A DNA stretch of 64,000 bases, from NCBI RefSeq assembly GCF_001573155.1, contig NZ_JRWG01000004.1, forward strand, positions 62,001-126,000, written 5' to 3'. Of this stretch, positions 34,640 to 42,641 are shown piece by piece. The stretch's first letter is position 1. Each line of letters begins with the position of its first letter. The position numbers were made by a program, and so were the translations under genes. Under the pieces are notes generated by a model that worked only from the letters and a program-made list of their open reading frames with translations, was not told the DNA's origin and did not search any database. The DNA is from Aequorivita aquimaris (GTDB lineage Bacteria; Bacteroidota; Bacteroidia; Flavobacteriales; Flavobacteriaceae).

Positions 34640-35542
34640 TTACTCCCCACTCCTGAACCGCAATTGCCTAAAACTTATCTTATCGAAAGTCAGGCCACCC
34701 ACTATTAGAAAAAGACCAATAATTGTTGGAAACCCGATGGGTTCTTCCAGCACAAAATAAATTACGACCAATGATAAAAAAGGCACTAAATAAACAAGAT
34801 TGCTCACCTTGGCCGCGGTGATTGATTTTTTGAGAGCTATGGACCAAATAACAAATGTTATTCCCATCTCGAAGAAACCTACATATATTGCACCTCCCCA
34901 AGATTTTAAGTCAATAAACACAATTTCTGAAGTGAAGAGCAAGGCTATGAGAATATAGATAAAACCGAAAAAGAAGTTAAGAAAAAGTTTGCTGAGTTCG
35001 TCGCGTTCATCCCTAATATTGAAAATCCAAAATAGAGCCCAGATAATGGCCGAAGCAAGCCCGAAAATCACTCCCTGCGCATTGGTAAATGATAAATTAA
35101 TTAGGTTCCCGCCAGTGGCAATAATCAGCACCCCTATAAAACTAATGCCAATAGCTACTACATTTTTGAAACCTATTTTTTGTTTGAGTAAAGGCACAGC
35201 CAATAAACTCAGCATTATGGGCCAAGTATAATTCAGTGCCTGTGCTTCTTGGGCGGGCAAGAGTTCATAGGCCTTAAACAAAACTATATAATACAGAAAC
35301 GGATTAATGGCACCGTAAATAGCCGATTTCAGAAAAGCTCTCGCAGGGAGTTTGGCCAGATTAACATACTTCTTGGTCGCCAACATCAAAATGCCCAAGG
35401 TCAATAAAGCAGTTGCCGAAGACCAAAACAACAGTTGCAAAAAGCTATAGTTTTGCAATGCTATTTTCATACTGGTAGCCACCGTACTCCATAATAGAAC
35501 CGCTATTCCCGCATAGATATATGCCTGTTTTTGGTTTTTCAT
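34640..35542 (-). CDS. DMT-superfamily (EamA) exporter
   Basis: 300 residues with ten predicted membrane helices in two EamA repeats. The first starts YAGIAVLLWSTVATSMKIAL and contains ALNYTWPIMLSLLAV; the second starts IIWALFWIF and ends LVYLVPFLSLVVIYFVLEEPI. EamA carriers export amino acids or other small metabolites by proton antiport. It is monocistronic and convergent with the M23-like gene. The substrate is not predictable. Confidence 0.9.
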   Translation of the reverse strand: MKNQKQAYIYAGIAVLLWSTVATSMKIALQNYSFLQLLFWSSATALLTLGILMLATKKYVNLAKLPARAFLKSAIYGAINPFLYYIVLFKAYELLPAQEAQALNYTWPIMLSLLAVPLLKQKIGFKNVVAIGISFIGVLIIATGGNLINLSFTNAQGVIFGLASAIIWALFWIFNIRDERDELSKLFLNFFFGFIYILIALLFTSEIVFIDLKSWGGAIYVGFFEMGITFVIWSIALKKSITAAKVSNLVYLVPFLSLVVIYFVLEEPIGFPTIIGLFLIVGGLTFDKISFRQLRFRSGE

Positions 35543-35627
35543 TTAGGCCCTTTTTTAGAAGTTTAAATGTAAATTGATAAAAAAGTTTGACCAAGCTATT
35601 CTAAATAAATTTTATGCCAAGGAAATT

Positions 35628-35942
35628 TTAAAAAATCATTTTATACGGACGCTCAATTTTATCTTGAAGTTCCTGAATCCCCATCAACCTAACTTTTCTC
35701 AAAAACTCCTTTCCTTCAAAAAACACCAACAAGGTAGGGGCGGCAAAAACTCCAAACTCACCAGATATTCCTAGCAATTTATCTATTTTAATGTGAATAA
35801 ATCTTACAGCAGGAAATTTTTCTATAAACAGCGCTTCCACTTTGGGCCGTAACGCCTCACAAACCCCACAATGGGGTGAAGAAAAGTAAACCGCCACGGC
35901 AGTTTCCTGAGTAATCAATTTTTTTAAAGCCTCTATATTCAA
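35628..35942 (-). CDS. Thioredoxin-family protein
   Basis: 104 residues, the size of a bare thioredoxin. The active site is CGVC at 25-28 in SSPHCGVCEAL, with the cis-Pro loop in FAAPTLLVF. No signal peptide, so cytosolic. The CGVC sequence differs from the classical CGPC, hinting at a different redox potential or role. It lies alone and co-directional with the EamA gene but 85 bp upstream of it. Confidence 0.88.
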   Translation of the reverse strand: MNIEALKKLITQETAVAVYFSSPHCGVCEALRPKVEALFIEKFPAVRFIHIKIDKLLGISGEFGVFAAPTLLVFFEGKEFLRKVRLMGIQELQDKIERPYKMIF

Positions 35943-36068
35943 GGTTTATTATAATAATTAGTTTATGGTACTTTTATTTTTTTCAATAGGATTTTTCACC
36001 CTCACAAAACTTTAATCCCCGTCCCTCCCAAAATCAAATTATCGTTTTGAAAAGTTTTAAAACGCCGC

Positions 36069-36145
36069 TACCCAGCCTCAACCTCTTCCATACCTTCCCA
36101 GTACCTCTTCCCTATCTCCTCCGTACTTCCCCCGTACATGTCCTG
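36069..36145. repeat. Seven-unit 11-bp polypyrimidine tandem array
   Basis: Contiguous 11-mers on the plus strand: TACCCAGCCTC, AACCTCTTCCA, TACCTTCCCAG, TACCTCTTCCC, TATCTCCTCCG, TACTTCCCCCG, TACATGTCCTG. Six of seven begin with TA at exact 11-bp steps, so purine-pyrimidine steps are phased near the helical repeat. The opposite strand is nearly pure purine. Confidence 0.85.
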
Positions 36146-36266
36146 TATAAAATCATTTTTTAACAAGAATTTTCTTATTTTTTATACACTGCAATCTAAC
36201 AAAAGAATAATTCTAAAGAAAACATTTTATGATTCTCTTTCACATATTAACCTCTCCCCATTTTAC

Positions 36267-36274
36267 TATCTTTG
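36267..36274 (+). promoter_or_regulatory. Putative -7 element of the purKE operon
   Basis: TATCTTTG, an exact TAnnTTTG match, 52 bp before the purK ATG. The -33 TTG is weak. The 11-bp array ends 121 bp upstream. Confidence 0.55.
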
Positions 36275-36326
36275 CATTCTTATAACGCGAAAAGCGAAAA
36301 GCCACAACCGAAAACAGACAACCGCT

Positions 36327-37481
36327 ATGAACTACTTCTCCACCAGCTTCACCCTCGGCATCCTTGGCGGCGGACAGTTGGGCAAAATGATGCTCTACGA
36401 AACCCGTAAATGGGACATACGCACCAGCGTCCTCGATCCAAGTGCTGAAGCCCCTTGCCGCATAGCCGCTGATAACTTTGAGCAAGGCGATTTGATGGAT
36501 TTTGAAACCGTTTATAACTTCGGAAAAAAGGTAGATGTGCTCACATTCGAAATTGAAGGTGTAAATGTGGAAGCCTTGGAAAAACTGGAAGGCGAAGGTG
36601 TAAAAGTGTATCCCAGCGCCACCACACTTAGAAACATACAAGACAAAGGCATACAAAAGCAATTTTATAAAGAACATCAAATTTCCACTTCGCCTTTTAA
36701 GGTTTTTAAAGACAAATACAAGCTCAACGAAGCAATTGTTCGCAAAGAGCTACATTTCCCTTTTGTTTGGAAAAGCTGTACTGGCGGTTATGACGGGAAG
36801 GGCGTTAGTATTGTTCATAGCGCGGAGGATGTAATTCCGCTTTCTGAGGGCGCTTGCATTGCTGAAAAATTGATTCCCTTTAAAAATGAATTGGCAGTAA
36901 TTGTAGCCAGAAATCCTTCCGGGGAAGTAAAAACCTATCCAGTAGTTGAAATGGAATTCCACCCCGAAGCCAACCAAGTGGAATATGTAATCTGCCCTGC
37001 TCGTATAGACGAAGCAGTTGCAAAAAAAGCAAGGGCTATGGCAACAAAAGTTTCCGAAGCATTTAAACATGTAGGTCTTTTGGCGGTAGAAATGTTCCAA
37101 ACCGAAGATGATGAAATATTGGTAAACGAAGTAGCTCCAAGACCCCACAACAGCGGGCATTACAGTATTGAAGCTAGTTACACCAACCAGTTCGAGCAAC
37201 AAATAAGAGCTATTTTAGATTTACCTTTGGGAAATACCGACAGTAAAGTTGGCGGCATTATGGTTAACTTAGTGGGCGCCGAAGGCCACACGGGCCCAGT
37301 AGTCTATAAAAACATAGAAAACATTTTGGCAATGGAAGGCGTAACACCCCATATTTACGGCAAAAAGGAAACCCGCCCCTTTAGAAAAATGGGGCACGTA
37401 ACCATAGTAAACAAAGACCTAAACCAAGCGCGCAAGATTGCGGAGGAGGTAAAGAAGACTATTGAGGTTATTACTGAATAA
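36327..37481 (+). CDS. purK: 5-(carboxyamino)imidazole ribonucleotide synthase
   Basis: 384 residues, usual length for PurK, starting at MNYFSTSFTLGILGGGQLGK. It uses ATP and bicarbonate to carboxylate AIR to N5-CAIR in purine synthesis. The N-terminal GILGGGQLGKMM Rossmann loop, ATP-grasp core (FPFVWKSCTGGYDGKGVSIV), and the NEVAPRPHNSGHYSIEA block are all present. purE follows 88 bp downstream with a repeat-like spacer; together they replace class II PurE. The frame stays open to 36138, but homology starts at 36327. Confidence 0.95.
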   Translation: MNYFSTSFTLGILGGGQLGKMMLYETRKWDIRTSVLDPSAEAPCRIAADNFEQGDLMDFETVYNFGKKVDVLTFEIEGVNVEALEKLEGEGVKVYPSATTLRNIQDKGIQKQFYKEHQISTSPFKVFKDKYKLNEAIVRKELHFPFVWKSCTGGYDGKGVSIVHSAEDVIPLSEGACIAEKLIPFKNELAVIVARNPSGEVKTYPVVEMEFHPEANQVEYVICPARIDEAVAKKARAMATKVSEAFKHVGLLAVEMFQTEDDEILVNEVAPRPHNSGHYSIEASYTNQFEQQIRAILDLPLGNTDSKVGGIMVNLVGAEGHTGPVVYKNIENILAMEGVTPHIYGKKETRPFRKMGHVTIVNKDLNQARKIAEEVKKTIEVITE

Positions 37482-37489
37482 GTACTAAA

Positions 37490-37566
37490 TCTCAATCCCG
37501 ATAGCCATCGGGACCAAACTCCAAAGTTTGGAATGAGGAGCTTGGAAATTTTAAAAAATTTGGAAT
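37490..37566. repeat. CCCGATAG palindrome and TTGGAATTTT words between purK and purE
   Basis: CCCGATAGCCATCGGG (about 37497-37512) is a short palindrome with copies of the same type at about 1660-1675 and 61031-61065. Words like TTTGGAATTTT repeat on both sides. It could attenuate purE relative to purK. Confidence 0.55.
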
Positions 37567-37569
37567 TTT

Positions 37570-38055
37570 ATGAAAAAAGTAGCAATAATAATGGGAAGCA
37601 CCAGCGATCTGCCAGTAATGCAGGAAGCTTTAGATATTTTAAAAGGATTCGACATTGAAGTGGAAGTGGATATCGTTTCCGCCCACCGCACCCCAGATAA
37701 ACTTTTTGATTACGGAAAGAACGCACACACCCGCGGAATTTCAGTGATAATCGCAGGCGCGGGTGGGGCGGCACACCTTCCGGGGATGATTGCTTCGCTA
37801 TCGCCATTGCCGGTTATTGGTGTTCCCGTAAAATCCAGCAACTCCATTGACGGTTGGGACAGCATCCTGTCCATCCTCCAAATGCCAGGCGGCGTTCCCG
37901 TTGCCACGGTTGCGTTGAATGGTGCCAAAAATGCGGGTATCCTGGCTGCACAGATTATCGGCGCTTCCGATAAGGCTGTTTTGGATAGAATTATCGCATA
38001 TAAGGAAAGCCTTAAAGCCAAAGTTGAGGAAGGCGCCGAAAATTTAAAAAAATAA
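37570..38055 (+). CDS. purE: N5-carboxyaminoimidazole ribonucleotide mutase
   Basis: 161 residues, standard for class I PurE, which moves the carboxyl group of N5-CAIR to give CAIR. Hallmarks are IIMGSTSDLPVM, VSAHRTPDKLFDY, IIAGAGGAAHLPGMIASL, and PVIGVPV. It forms a functional pair with purK directly upstream. A palindrome follows the stop. Confidence 0.95.
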   Translation: MKKVAIIMGSTSDLPVMQEALDILKGFDIEVEVDIVSAHRTPDKLFDYGKNAHTRGISVIIAGAGGAAHLPGMIASLSPLPVIGVPVKSSNSIDGWDSILSILQMPGGVPVATVALNGAKNAGILAAQIIGASDKAVLDRIIAYKESLKAKVEEGAENLKK

Positions 38056-38068
38056 TTTCAATAATACA

Positions 38069-38096
38069 GTAGGCGCGTGATTAATCCCGCGCCTAC
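38069..38096. terminator. GC-rich hairpin after purE
   Basis: GTAGGCGCG (38069-38077) is exactly complementary to CGCGCCTAC (38088-38096), with a 10-nt loop and a short ATTTT after it. It works as a plausible terminator and is also a member of a small dispersed hairpin family (19821, 8351). Confidence 0.55.
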
Positions 38097-38112
38097 ATTT
38101 TCCCGAAATACA

Positions 38113-40134
38113 ATGAATAATCCGCTATTACAACCCTTCAACACTGCCCCATTTTCCAAAATAAAAAACGAACATTTCCTGCCGGCAATCAGTAAATTGA
38201 TTGCGGAAACCAAAGCAGAAATTGATGAAATAACTTCAAATTCTGAAGCGCCCACTTTCAAAAACACAGTCGAAGCCCTTGAAAATACTGGCGAACAATT
38301 AGATCGCGCAACCAGCATTTTCTTCAACCTAAATAGCGCCGAAACCAACGACGAAATCCAAAAGATAGCACAGGAAGTTTCGCCTATGCTTACGGGGTTC
38401 AGTAATGATATGTTGCTGAACGAGACTTTGTTTGAAAGAATCAAAACGGTTTACAACCAAAAGTATTCCTTAAATCTTTCCGAAGAACAACACATGCTGC
38501 TCGACAAAAAATACAAGGCTTTTTCCAGAAACGGCGCCAACCTTTCCGAAGAGAAAAAAACACAGTTGCGAAAGATTGATACCGATCTTTCAAAGTTGAA
38601 ATTGACTTTTGGCGAAAATGTTTTGGCGGAAACAAACAAGTTTGAACTTCACATTACAAACGAAAAAGATCTCTCCGGTCTGCCCGAAGGCGTAATAGAA
38701 GCTGCTGCCCAAACCGCCGAGGAAAAAGGAAAAGAAGGTTGGGTTTTCACTTTGGACTACCCAAGCTATGTGCCGTTTATGACCTATGCCGACAACCGAG
38801 AACTTCGCAAAAAATTGGCGATTGCCTTTGGTGCAAAAGGATTTCACAATGACGCATTGGACAACCAACAAAACGTTTTGCAGATTGCAAACCTTCGTCA
38901 TCAACGTGCAAATCTGTTGGGCTATAACAGCCACGCCCACTTCGTACTTGAAGAACGAATGGCAGAAACTCCCGAAAAAGTAAAGTCATTTTTGAATGAA
39001 TTGCTTGAAAAAGCTAAACCTGCCGCACAAAAGGAGTTTGATGAATTGACGGCTTTCGCGAAAGAACTTGACGGTATCGATCATTTGGAAAAATGGGACG
39101 GCGCATACTATTCCGAAAAATTGAAACAGAAACTCTTCAATCTCGATGATGAAAAGCTAAAGCCATATTTCGAATTGAAAAACGTTATCAACGGCGTTTT
39201 TACAGTGGCTGAAAAACTTTACGGGCTCCATTTTGAGGAAGTACAAAATATAGACAAATATCACGCAGACGTAAAAACCTATGAAGTAAAGGATGATGAA
39301 GGCGAGTTGGTCGCCATCTTTTACGCAGACTTTCATCCACGTGCAGGAAAGCGAAATGGAGCTTGGATGACTTCCTATAAACCACAACAAATAAGGGACG
39401 GAAAAAATGAGCGTCCGCATATTTCAATTGTTTGCAATTTTACGAAGCCTACGGCGAGCAAACCTTCGCTACTTACCTTTAATGAAGTAACAACTTTGTT
39501 CCACGAGTTTGGGCATGCGCTTCACGGAATGCTCGCAAACACCCACTACCCCAGCCTTTCGGGAACGAGTGTTTATTGGGATTTTGTGGAACTGCCCAGC
39601 CAGATTTTAGAAAATTGGTGTTATGAAAAAGAAACGTTGGAGCTTTTCGCCACCCATTACAAAACGGGTGAAGTAATTCCGATGGAATACGTTGAAAAAA
39701 TAAAGGAATCCGCTACATTTTTAGAAGGAATGGCAACGCTGCGTCAATTGAGTTTTGGAATGCTCGACATGGCTTGGCACGGCAGCGACCCATCGGGAAT
39801 CAAGGACGTAAAAGCCTTTGAAGTCGCCGCTTTTGATGACACCCAATTGTATCCCGATGTGAAGGAAAACTGTATGAGCACTTCCTTTTCGCATATATTT
39901 CAGGGCGGTTATTCCGCTGGATATTACAGCTACAAATGGGCTGAGGTGCTGGATGCCGATGCTTTCGCATTATTTAAGCAGGAAGGTATCTTCAACAAAA
40001 AAGTGGCGGACAGGTTCAAAGGGTTTGTGCTTTCTCAGGGCGGCACGATGGACCCGATGGAGCTCTATATAAAATTTCGCGGGCAAAAGCCAGATCCCGA
40101 AGCACTTTTAAAACGGGCGGGATTGCTTCAATAA
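38113..40134 (+). CDS. M3 family oligopeptidase (Dcp/OpdA-like)
   Basis: 673 residues from the ATG at 38113; an upstream in-frame ATG at 38077 falls in the hairpin and is rejected. Zinc metallopeptidase of the thimet oligopeptidase family; the motif HEFGHALH starts at His464. Conserved FADFHPRAGKRNGAWMTSY-like text and FQGGYSAGYYSYKWAEVLDADAF confirm M3. There is no signal peptide, so cytosolic degradation of short peptides is likely. It lies 57 bp after purE, beyond the hairpin. Confidence 0.92.
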   Translation: MNNPLLQPFNTAPFSKIKNEHFLPAISKLIAETKAEIDEITSNSEAPTFKNTVEALENTGEQLDRATSIFFNLNSAETNDEIQKIAQEVSPMLTGFSNDMLLNETLFERIKTVYNQKYSLNLSEEQHMLLDKKYKAFSRNGANLSEEKKTQLRKIDTDLSKLKLTFGENVLAETNKFELHITNEKDLSGLPEGVIEAAAQTAEEKGKEGWVFTLDYPSYVPFMTYADNRELRKKLAIAFGAKGFHNDALDNQQNVLQIANLRHQRANLLGYNSHAHFVLEERMAETPEKVKSFLNELLEKAKPAAQKEFDELTAFAKELDGIDHLEKWDGAYYSEKLKQKLFNLDDEKLKPYFELKNVINGVFTVAEKLYGLHFEEVQNIDKYHADVKTYEVKDDEGELVAIFYADFHPRAGKRNGAWMTSYKPQQIRDGKNERPHISIVCNFTKPTASKPSLLTFNEVTTLFHEFGHALHGMLANTHYPSLSGTSVYWDFVELPSQILENWCYEKETLELFATHYKTGEVIPMEYVEKIKESATFLEGMATLRQLSFGMLDMAWHGSDPSGIKDVKAFEVAAFDDTQLYPDVKENCMSTSFSHIFQGGYSAGYYSYKWAEVLDADAFALFKQEGIFNKKVADRFKGFVLSQGGTMDPMELYIKFRGQKPDPEALLKRAGLLQ

Positions 40135-40140
40135 ATATTT

Positions 40141-40173
40141 AAGGCTTCAAAAGTTCAGAACTTTTGAAGCCTT
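40141..40173. repeat. Perfect 16-bp palindrome between convergent peptidase genes
   Basis: AAGGCTTCAAAAGTTC (40141-40156) and GAACTTTTGAAGCCTT (40158-40173) are exactly complementary around a single base. It lies between the M3 stop and the convergent M28 gene and may stop transcription on both strands, although the T run is short. Confidence 0.85.
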
Positions 40174-40216
40174 ACATAATTTGCATATCAATAAAAGCTT
40201 ATTGCCTACAGCGATA

Positions 40217-41662
40217 TCAATTCAATATAAATTTCTTTGTGAATGCATGGCCATTTTCCAAGGTGAACTGCGCAATATAAAAACCTTTGGCAAATTGCTG
40301 AAGGGTTACATTTCCAGATTCATTGTTCATTTCTTCAGAAATTATTCTTTGTCCCGCTACGTTATAAACAGTTACCTCCTTAACGTTTGAAACTGTATTG
40401 TTCAAACGATAGTTTAATGTTTTGTCTTTCACGAAAACCCGGATAGCATTATCAGAGAAGTCATCCACGGATAGAATTTGAGGTTTGGCAGCTTCAATCA
40501 AAAACTCCAATCCCAATTTTGTAAATTTTACAGCGTGGTCTGGTTCACCAAAAAACGAATAAACATCTCCTGGGCTATGAATGTTAGGATTATCTTCACC
40601 CATAGCTGCTTCAAAAGGAAAGGCAGCATCATAACCATTATCTGCCCAACTGGCGTGATCTGAACAACCGTAACCACATTCAGTATAGTTGTATGTAAAA
40701 CTATGTGCACCCGAAGCGTTGTAATGGTCCATCAATTCGGTCAGATATGTGTTCAGCGAATTGCTGTTATACCAATCTGTGGTAATATAAATATCGCTAT
40801 TGGAGCCATTGTAGCCCGTCATATCAAACTGTACATATGCAGCGACATTAACCCCTTGATTAGCATAATCTTCTGCAATTTCAGCTGAACCGACAAGACC
40901 AATTTCCTCGGCGGCAAAAGCCATTACTTCTATACTTCTATTAGGCACAAAGTTTTTTTCCAATAACACGCGCACCATTTCATTTAGAGAAGCAATTCCC
41001 GAGGCATTATCATCTGCACCCGGTGCATTGTTTTTATCGCCAAAGGTCGTGGAATCTATATGCCCACCAATAATTACAAATTCATCTGGCGTATTCGCAC
41101 CATCAAAGGTTAAAATTACAGAAGGCATCTGGGTATTTACGTGGTTGTAGATTCGTGTATGCACATCGGTTCTTCCTGCGGCCAGAATCATTGCGTCCCA
41201 TTTTGCCTGTTGATCCAAAACCGCTTGTACCGCTTGTGACTTAGTATGGTATCGGGTTCCGTACGCTTGAAGCTCTAAAATATCATCTTCAATGTTCTGA
41301 CCATTCACAAGATCCAAGCATTCGTTCACAAACGTATCTTCGGTAATGCTATAATCTATTTGCGGGCCACGGTTTGCAACTTTGCTTAAGGCTTGAACGG
41401 CTTTTTCTTCGGAAGCCCTGAATATATAACCGGGACCGTGGGTGCGTACATTATCGTGTATGGCATGCGCCACTTCTTCAGAAAGTAACACCGCTGCCTG
41501 CTTATCGTTGCTTGCTAAAATGGCGATATCGTCTGGATATAGTGTTTTAAAAGTAATTGCATCGGCAGCATCCATTGTGGCATAAAAAGCATTGCCATGT
41601 TGAGCAAAGCCAGTAAACGTAAATAAAAGGAACATTAAAATTCCTGTAGTAATTTTTTTCAT
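40217..41662 (-). CDS. T9SS-secreted M28 family zinc aminopeptidase
   Basis: 481 residues from the ATG at 41662 (MKKITTGILMFLLF signal peptide); an earlier in-frame ATG gives no signal. The M28 catalytic domain has IIGGHIDSTTF (His, Asp ligands), GADDNASGIASLNEM (bridging Asp), AFAAEEIGLVGS (Glu pair) and a late HSPGDVYSFF (His). The final 75 residues are a type IX sorting domain (RVFVKDKTLNYRLN, KGFYIAQFTLENGHAFTKKFILN). It is a secreted leucyl-aminopeptidase-type enzyme that feeds on external peptides. Confidence 0.92.
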   Translation of the reverse strand: MKKITTGILMFLLFTFTGFAQHGNAFYATMDAADAITFKTLYPDDIAILASNDKQAAVLLSEEVAHAIHDNVRTHGPGYIFRASEEKAVQALSKVANRGPQIDYSITEDTFVNECLDLVNGQNIEDDILELQAYGTRYHTKSQAVQAVLDQQAKWDAMILAAGRTDVHTRIYNHVNTQMPSVILTFDGANTPDEFVIIGGHIDSTTFGDKNNAPGADDNASGIASLNEMVRVLLEKNFVPNRSIEVMAFAAEEIGLVGSAEIAEDYANQGVNVAAYVQFDMTGYNGSNSDIYITTDWYNSNSLNTYLTELMDHYNASGAHSFTYNYTECGYGCSDHASWADNGYDAAFPFEAAMGEDNPNIHSPGDVYSFFGEPDHAVKFTKLGLEFLIEAAKPQILSVDDFSDNAIRVFVKDKTLNYRLNNTVSNVKEVTVYNVAGQRIISEEMNNESGNVTLQQFAKGFYIAQFTLENGHAFTKKFILN

Positions 41663-41802
41663 CGGGAAGTATATAGAATTAATTTCTGTAAAAATAAGAC
41701 ATCTATGGGACTTAGGTTTGAAATATAAAAGTTTAACTATTTTCACATAACCACCTAAAAACTAAAAGGCAGGTAATTTCGTATATGTTTGTAAAACTTC
41801 CC

Positions 41803-41810
41803 TATTTTTG
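41803..41810 (+). promoter_or_regulatory. Putative -7 element of the sigma factor gene
   Basis: TATTTTTG, exact TAnnTTTG match, 22 bp before the TTG start at 41833. The leader would be only about 15 nt long. Confidence 0.5.
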
Positions 41811-41832
41811 AAATGGGCTAAAAATTATTTTT

Positions 41833-42381
41833 TTGGAACTACTGAAACCAGACCATTGGGTTGATAAATATGCTGATTATCTTTACAATTATACAATTGT
41901 AAGGGTAAATGACCATATTGTGGCGCAGGATCTGATTTCAGAAACTTTTTTGGCGGGACTTAAATCAAAAAACAATTTTAAGGGAGAAGCTTCGGAGCGC
42001 ACTTGGCTTATCTCTATTTTGAAACGAAAAATCATTGATTATTACCGAAAGTTAAATTCCAAAAAAGGAAAGGCGGAGGTACACATTTCATACCGCGATG
42101 ATGACTCTGAAGGCGACTGGCTGGAAGAAAATGCTGCCGATCCTTTTGACAAAACTGCTGAGGACAAAATGGAAAACCGTGAACTCGGACTGGCAATTTT
42201 GGAATGCTTGGATCAGCTTCCTGAAAAACAAGCACGTATTTTCAAGATGAAAACTGTTGAAAATTTTGACACCGAAGCCATTTGTAAAGAATATAATATT
42301 ACGCCGTCTAACCTTTGGGTAATAATACACCGAGCACGTAAGTCGTTGGCAGAGTGCTTGGAAAAAAATTGGTTTAACTAA
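41833..42381 (+). CDS. ECF-type RNA polymerase sigma factor, TTG start
   Basis: 182 residues. Region 2 (YADYLYNYTIVRVNDHIVAQDLISETFLAGLKS, ASERTWLISILKRKIIDYYRK) and region 4 (LECLDQLPEKQARIFKMKTVENFDTEAICKEYNITPSNLWVIIHRARKSLAECL) are intact. The start must be TTG at 41833, since the only nearby ATG (41813) is closed by a stop two codons later. It is followed 5 bp later by a small Cys-rich protein, a likely anti-sigma or zinc-binding partner. Confidence 0.9.
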   Translation: MELLKPDHWVDKYADYLYNYTIVRVNDHIVAQDLISETFLAGLKSKNNFKGEASERTWLISILKRKIIDYYRKLNSKKGKAEVHISYRDDDSEGDWLEENAADPFDKTAEDKMENRELGLAILECLDQLPEKQARIFKMKTVENFDTEAICKEYNITPSNLWVIIHRARKSLAECLEKNWFN

Positions 42382-42386
42382 AAAAT

Positions 42387-42641
42387 ATGAAGTTTTTTTT
42401 AAAATGTGACGATGCCGCACACGTTTGCGACAAAACCCAGTACAAAGAAGCTGGTCTATTTGATAAATTAATGCTGAAGATACATTTGCTAATGTGCAAA
42501 TTGTGCCGCGGATACGCCAAACGCAATACCAAACTTACCAAGACTATACACTCTGCAGACATCAAAACCCTTTCCCCAGAAGAAAAGGAGCGACTAAAAA
42601 CAAGGCTTCAAGACGAAATAGAAAATGGGTACAACTCCTAA
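42387..42641 (+). CDS. Small Cys/His protein, putative partner of the sigma factor
   Basis: 84 residues. Cys7, His12, Cys14, Cys37 and Cys40 (LMCKLC) could bind one zinc, recalling zinc-anti-sigma (ZAS) proteins, but the His-x3-Cys-x2-Cys order is only approximate. There is no membrane segment. The C-terminal half is charged and helical (SPEEKERLKTRLQDEIENG). Its position 5 bp after an ECF sigma gene suggests it inhibits or senses for that sigma. Homologues are often annotated only as hypothetical proteins. Confidence 0.65.
   Translation: MKFFLKCDDAAHVCDKTQYKEAGLFDKLMLKIHLLMCKLCRGYAKRNTKLTKTIHSADIKTLSPEEKERLKTRLQDEIENGYNS

Larger units (their letters stand above)
35943..36326. other. 384-bp intergenic region before purK
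   Basis: Contains an 11-bp tandem polypyrimidine array (36069-36145), then AT-rich DNA with a -7 promoter element (36267-36274). The in-frame reading upstream of the purK ATG back to 36138 starts within the array and is not taken as coding. Confidence 0.7.

Noticed and set aside
36069-36145. The 11-bp polypyrimidine array as a coding repeat
   Set aside because: Its period is not a multiple of three and stop codons occur in its frames.
36138-36326. A possible 63-codon N-terminal extension of PurK
   Set aside because: It starts within the 11-bp array and spans the promoter element; PurK homology begins at the ATG at 36327.
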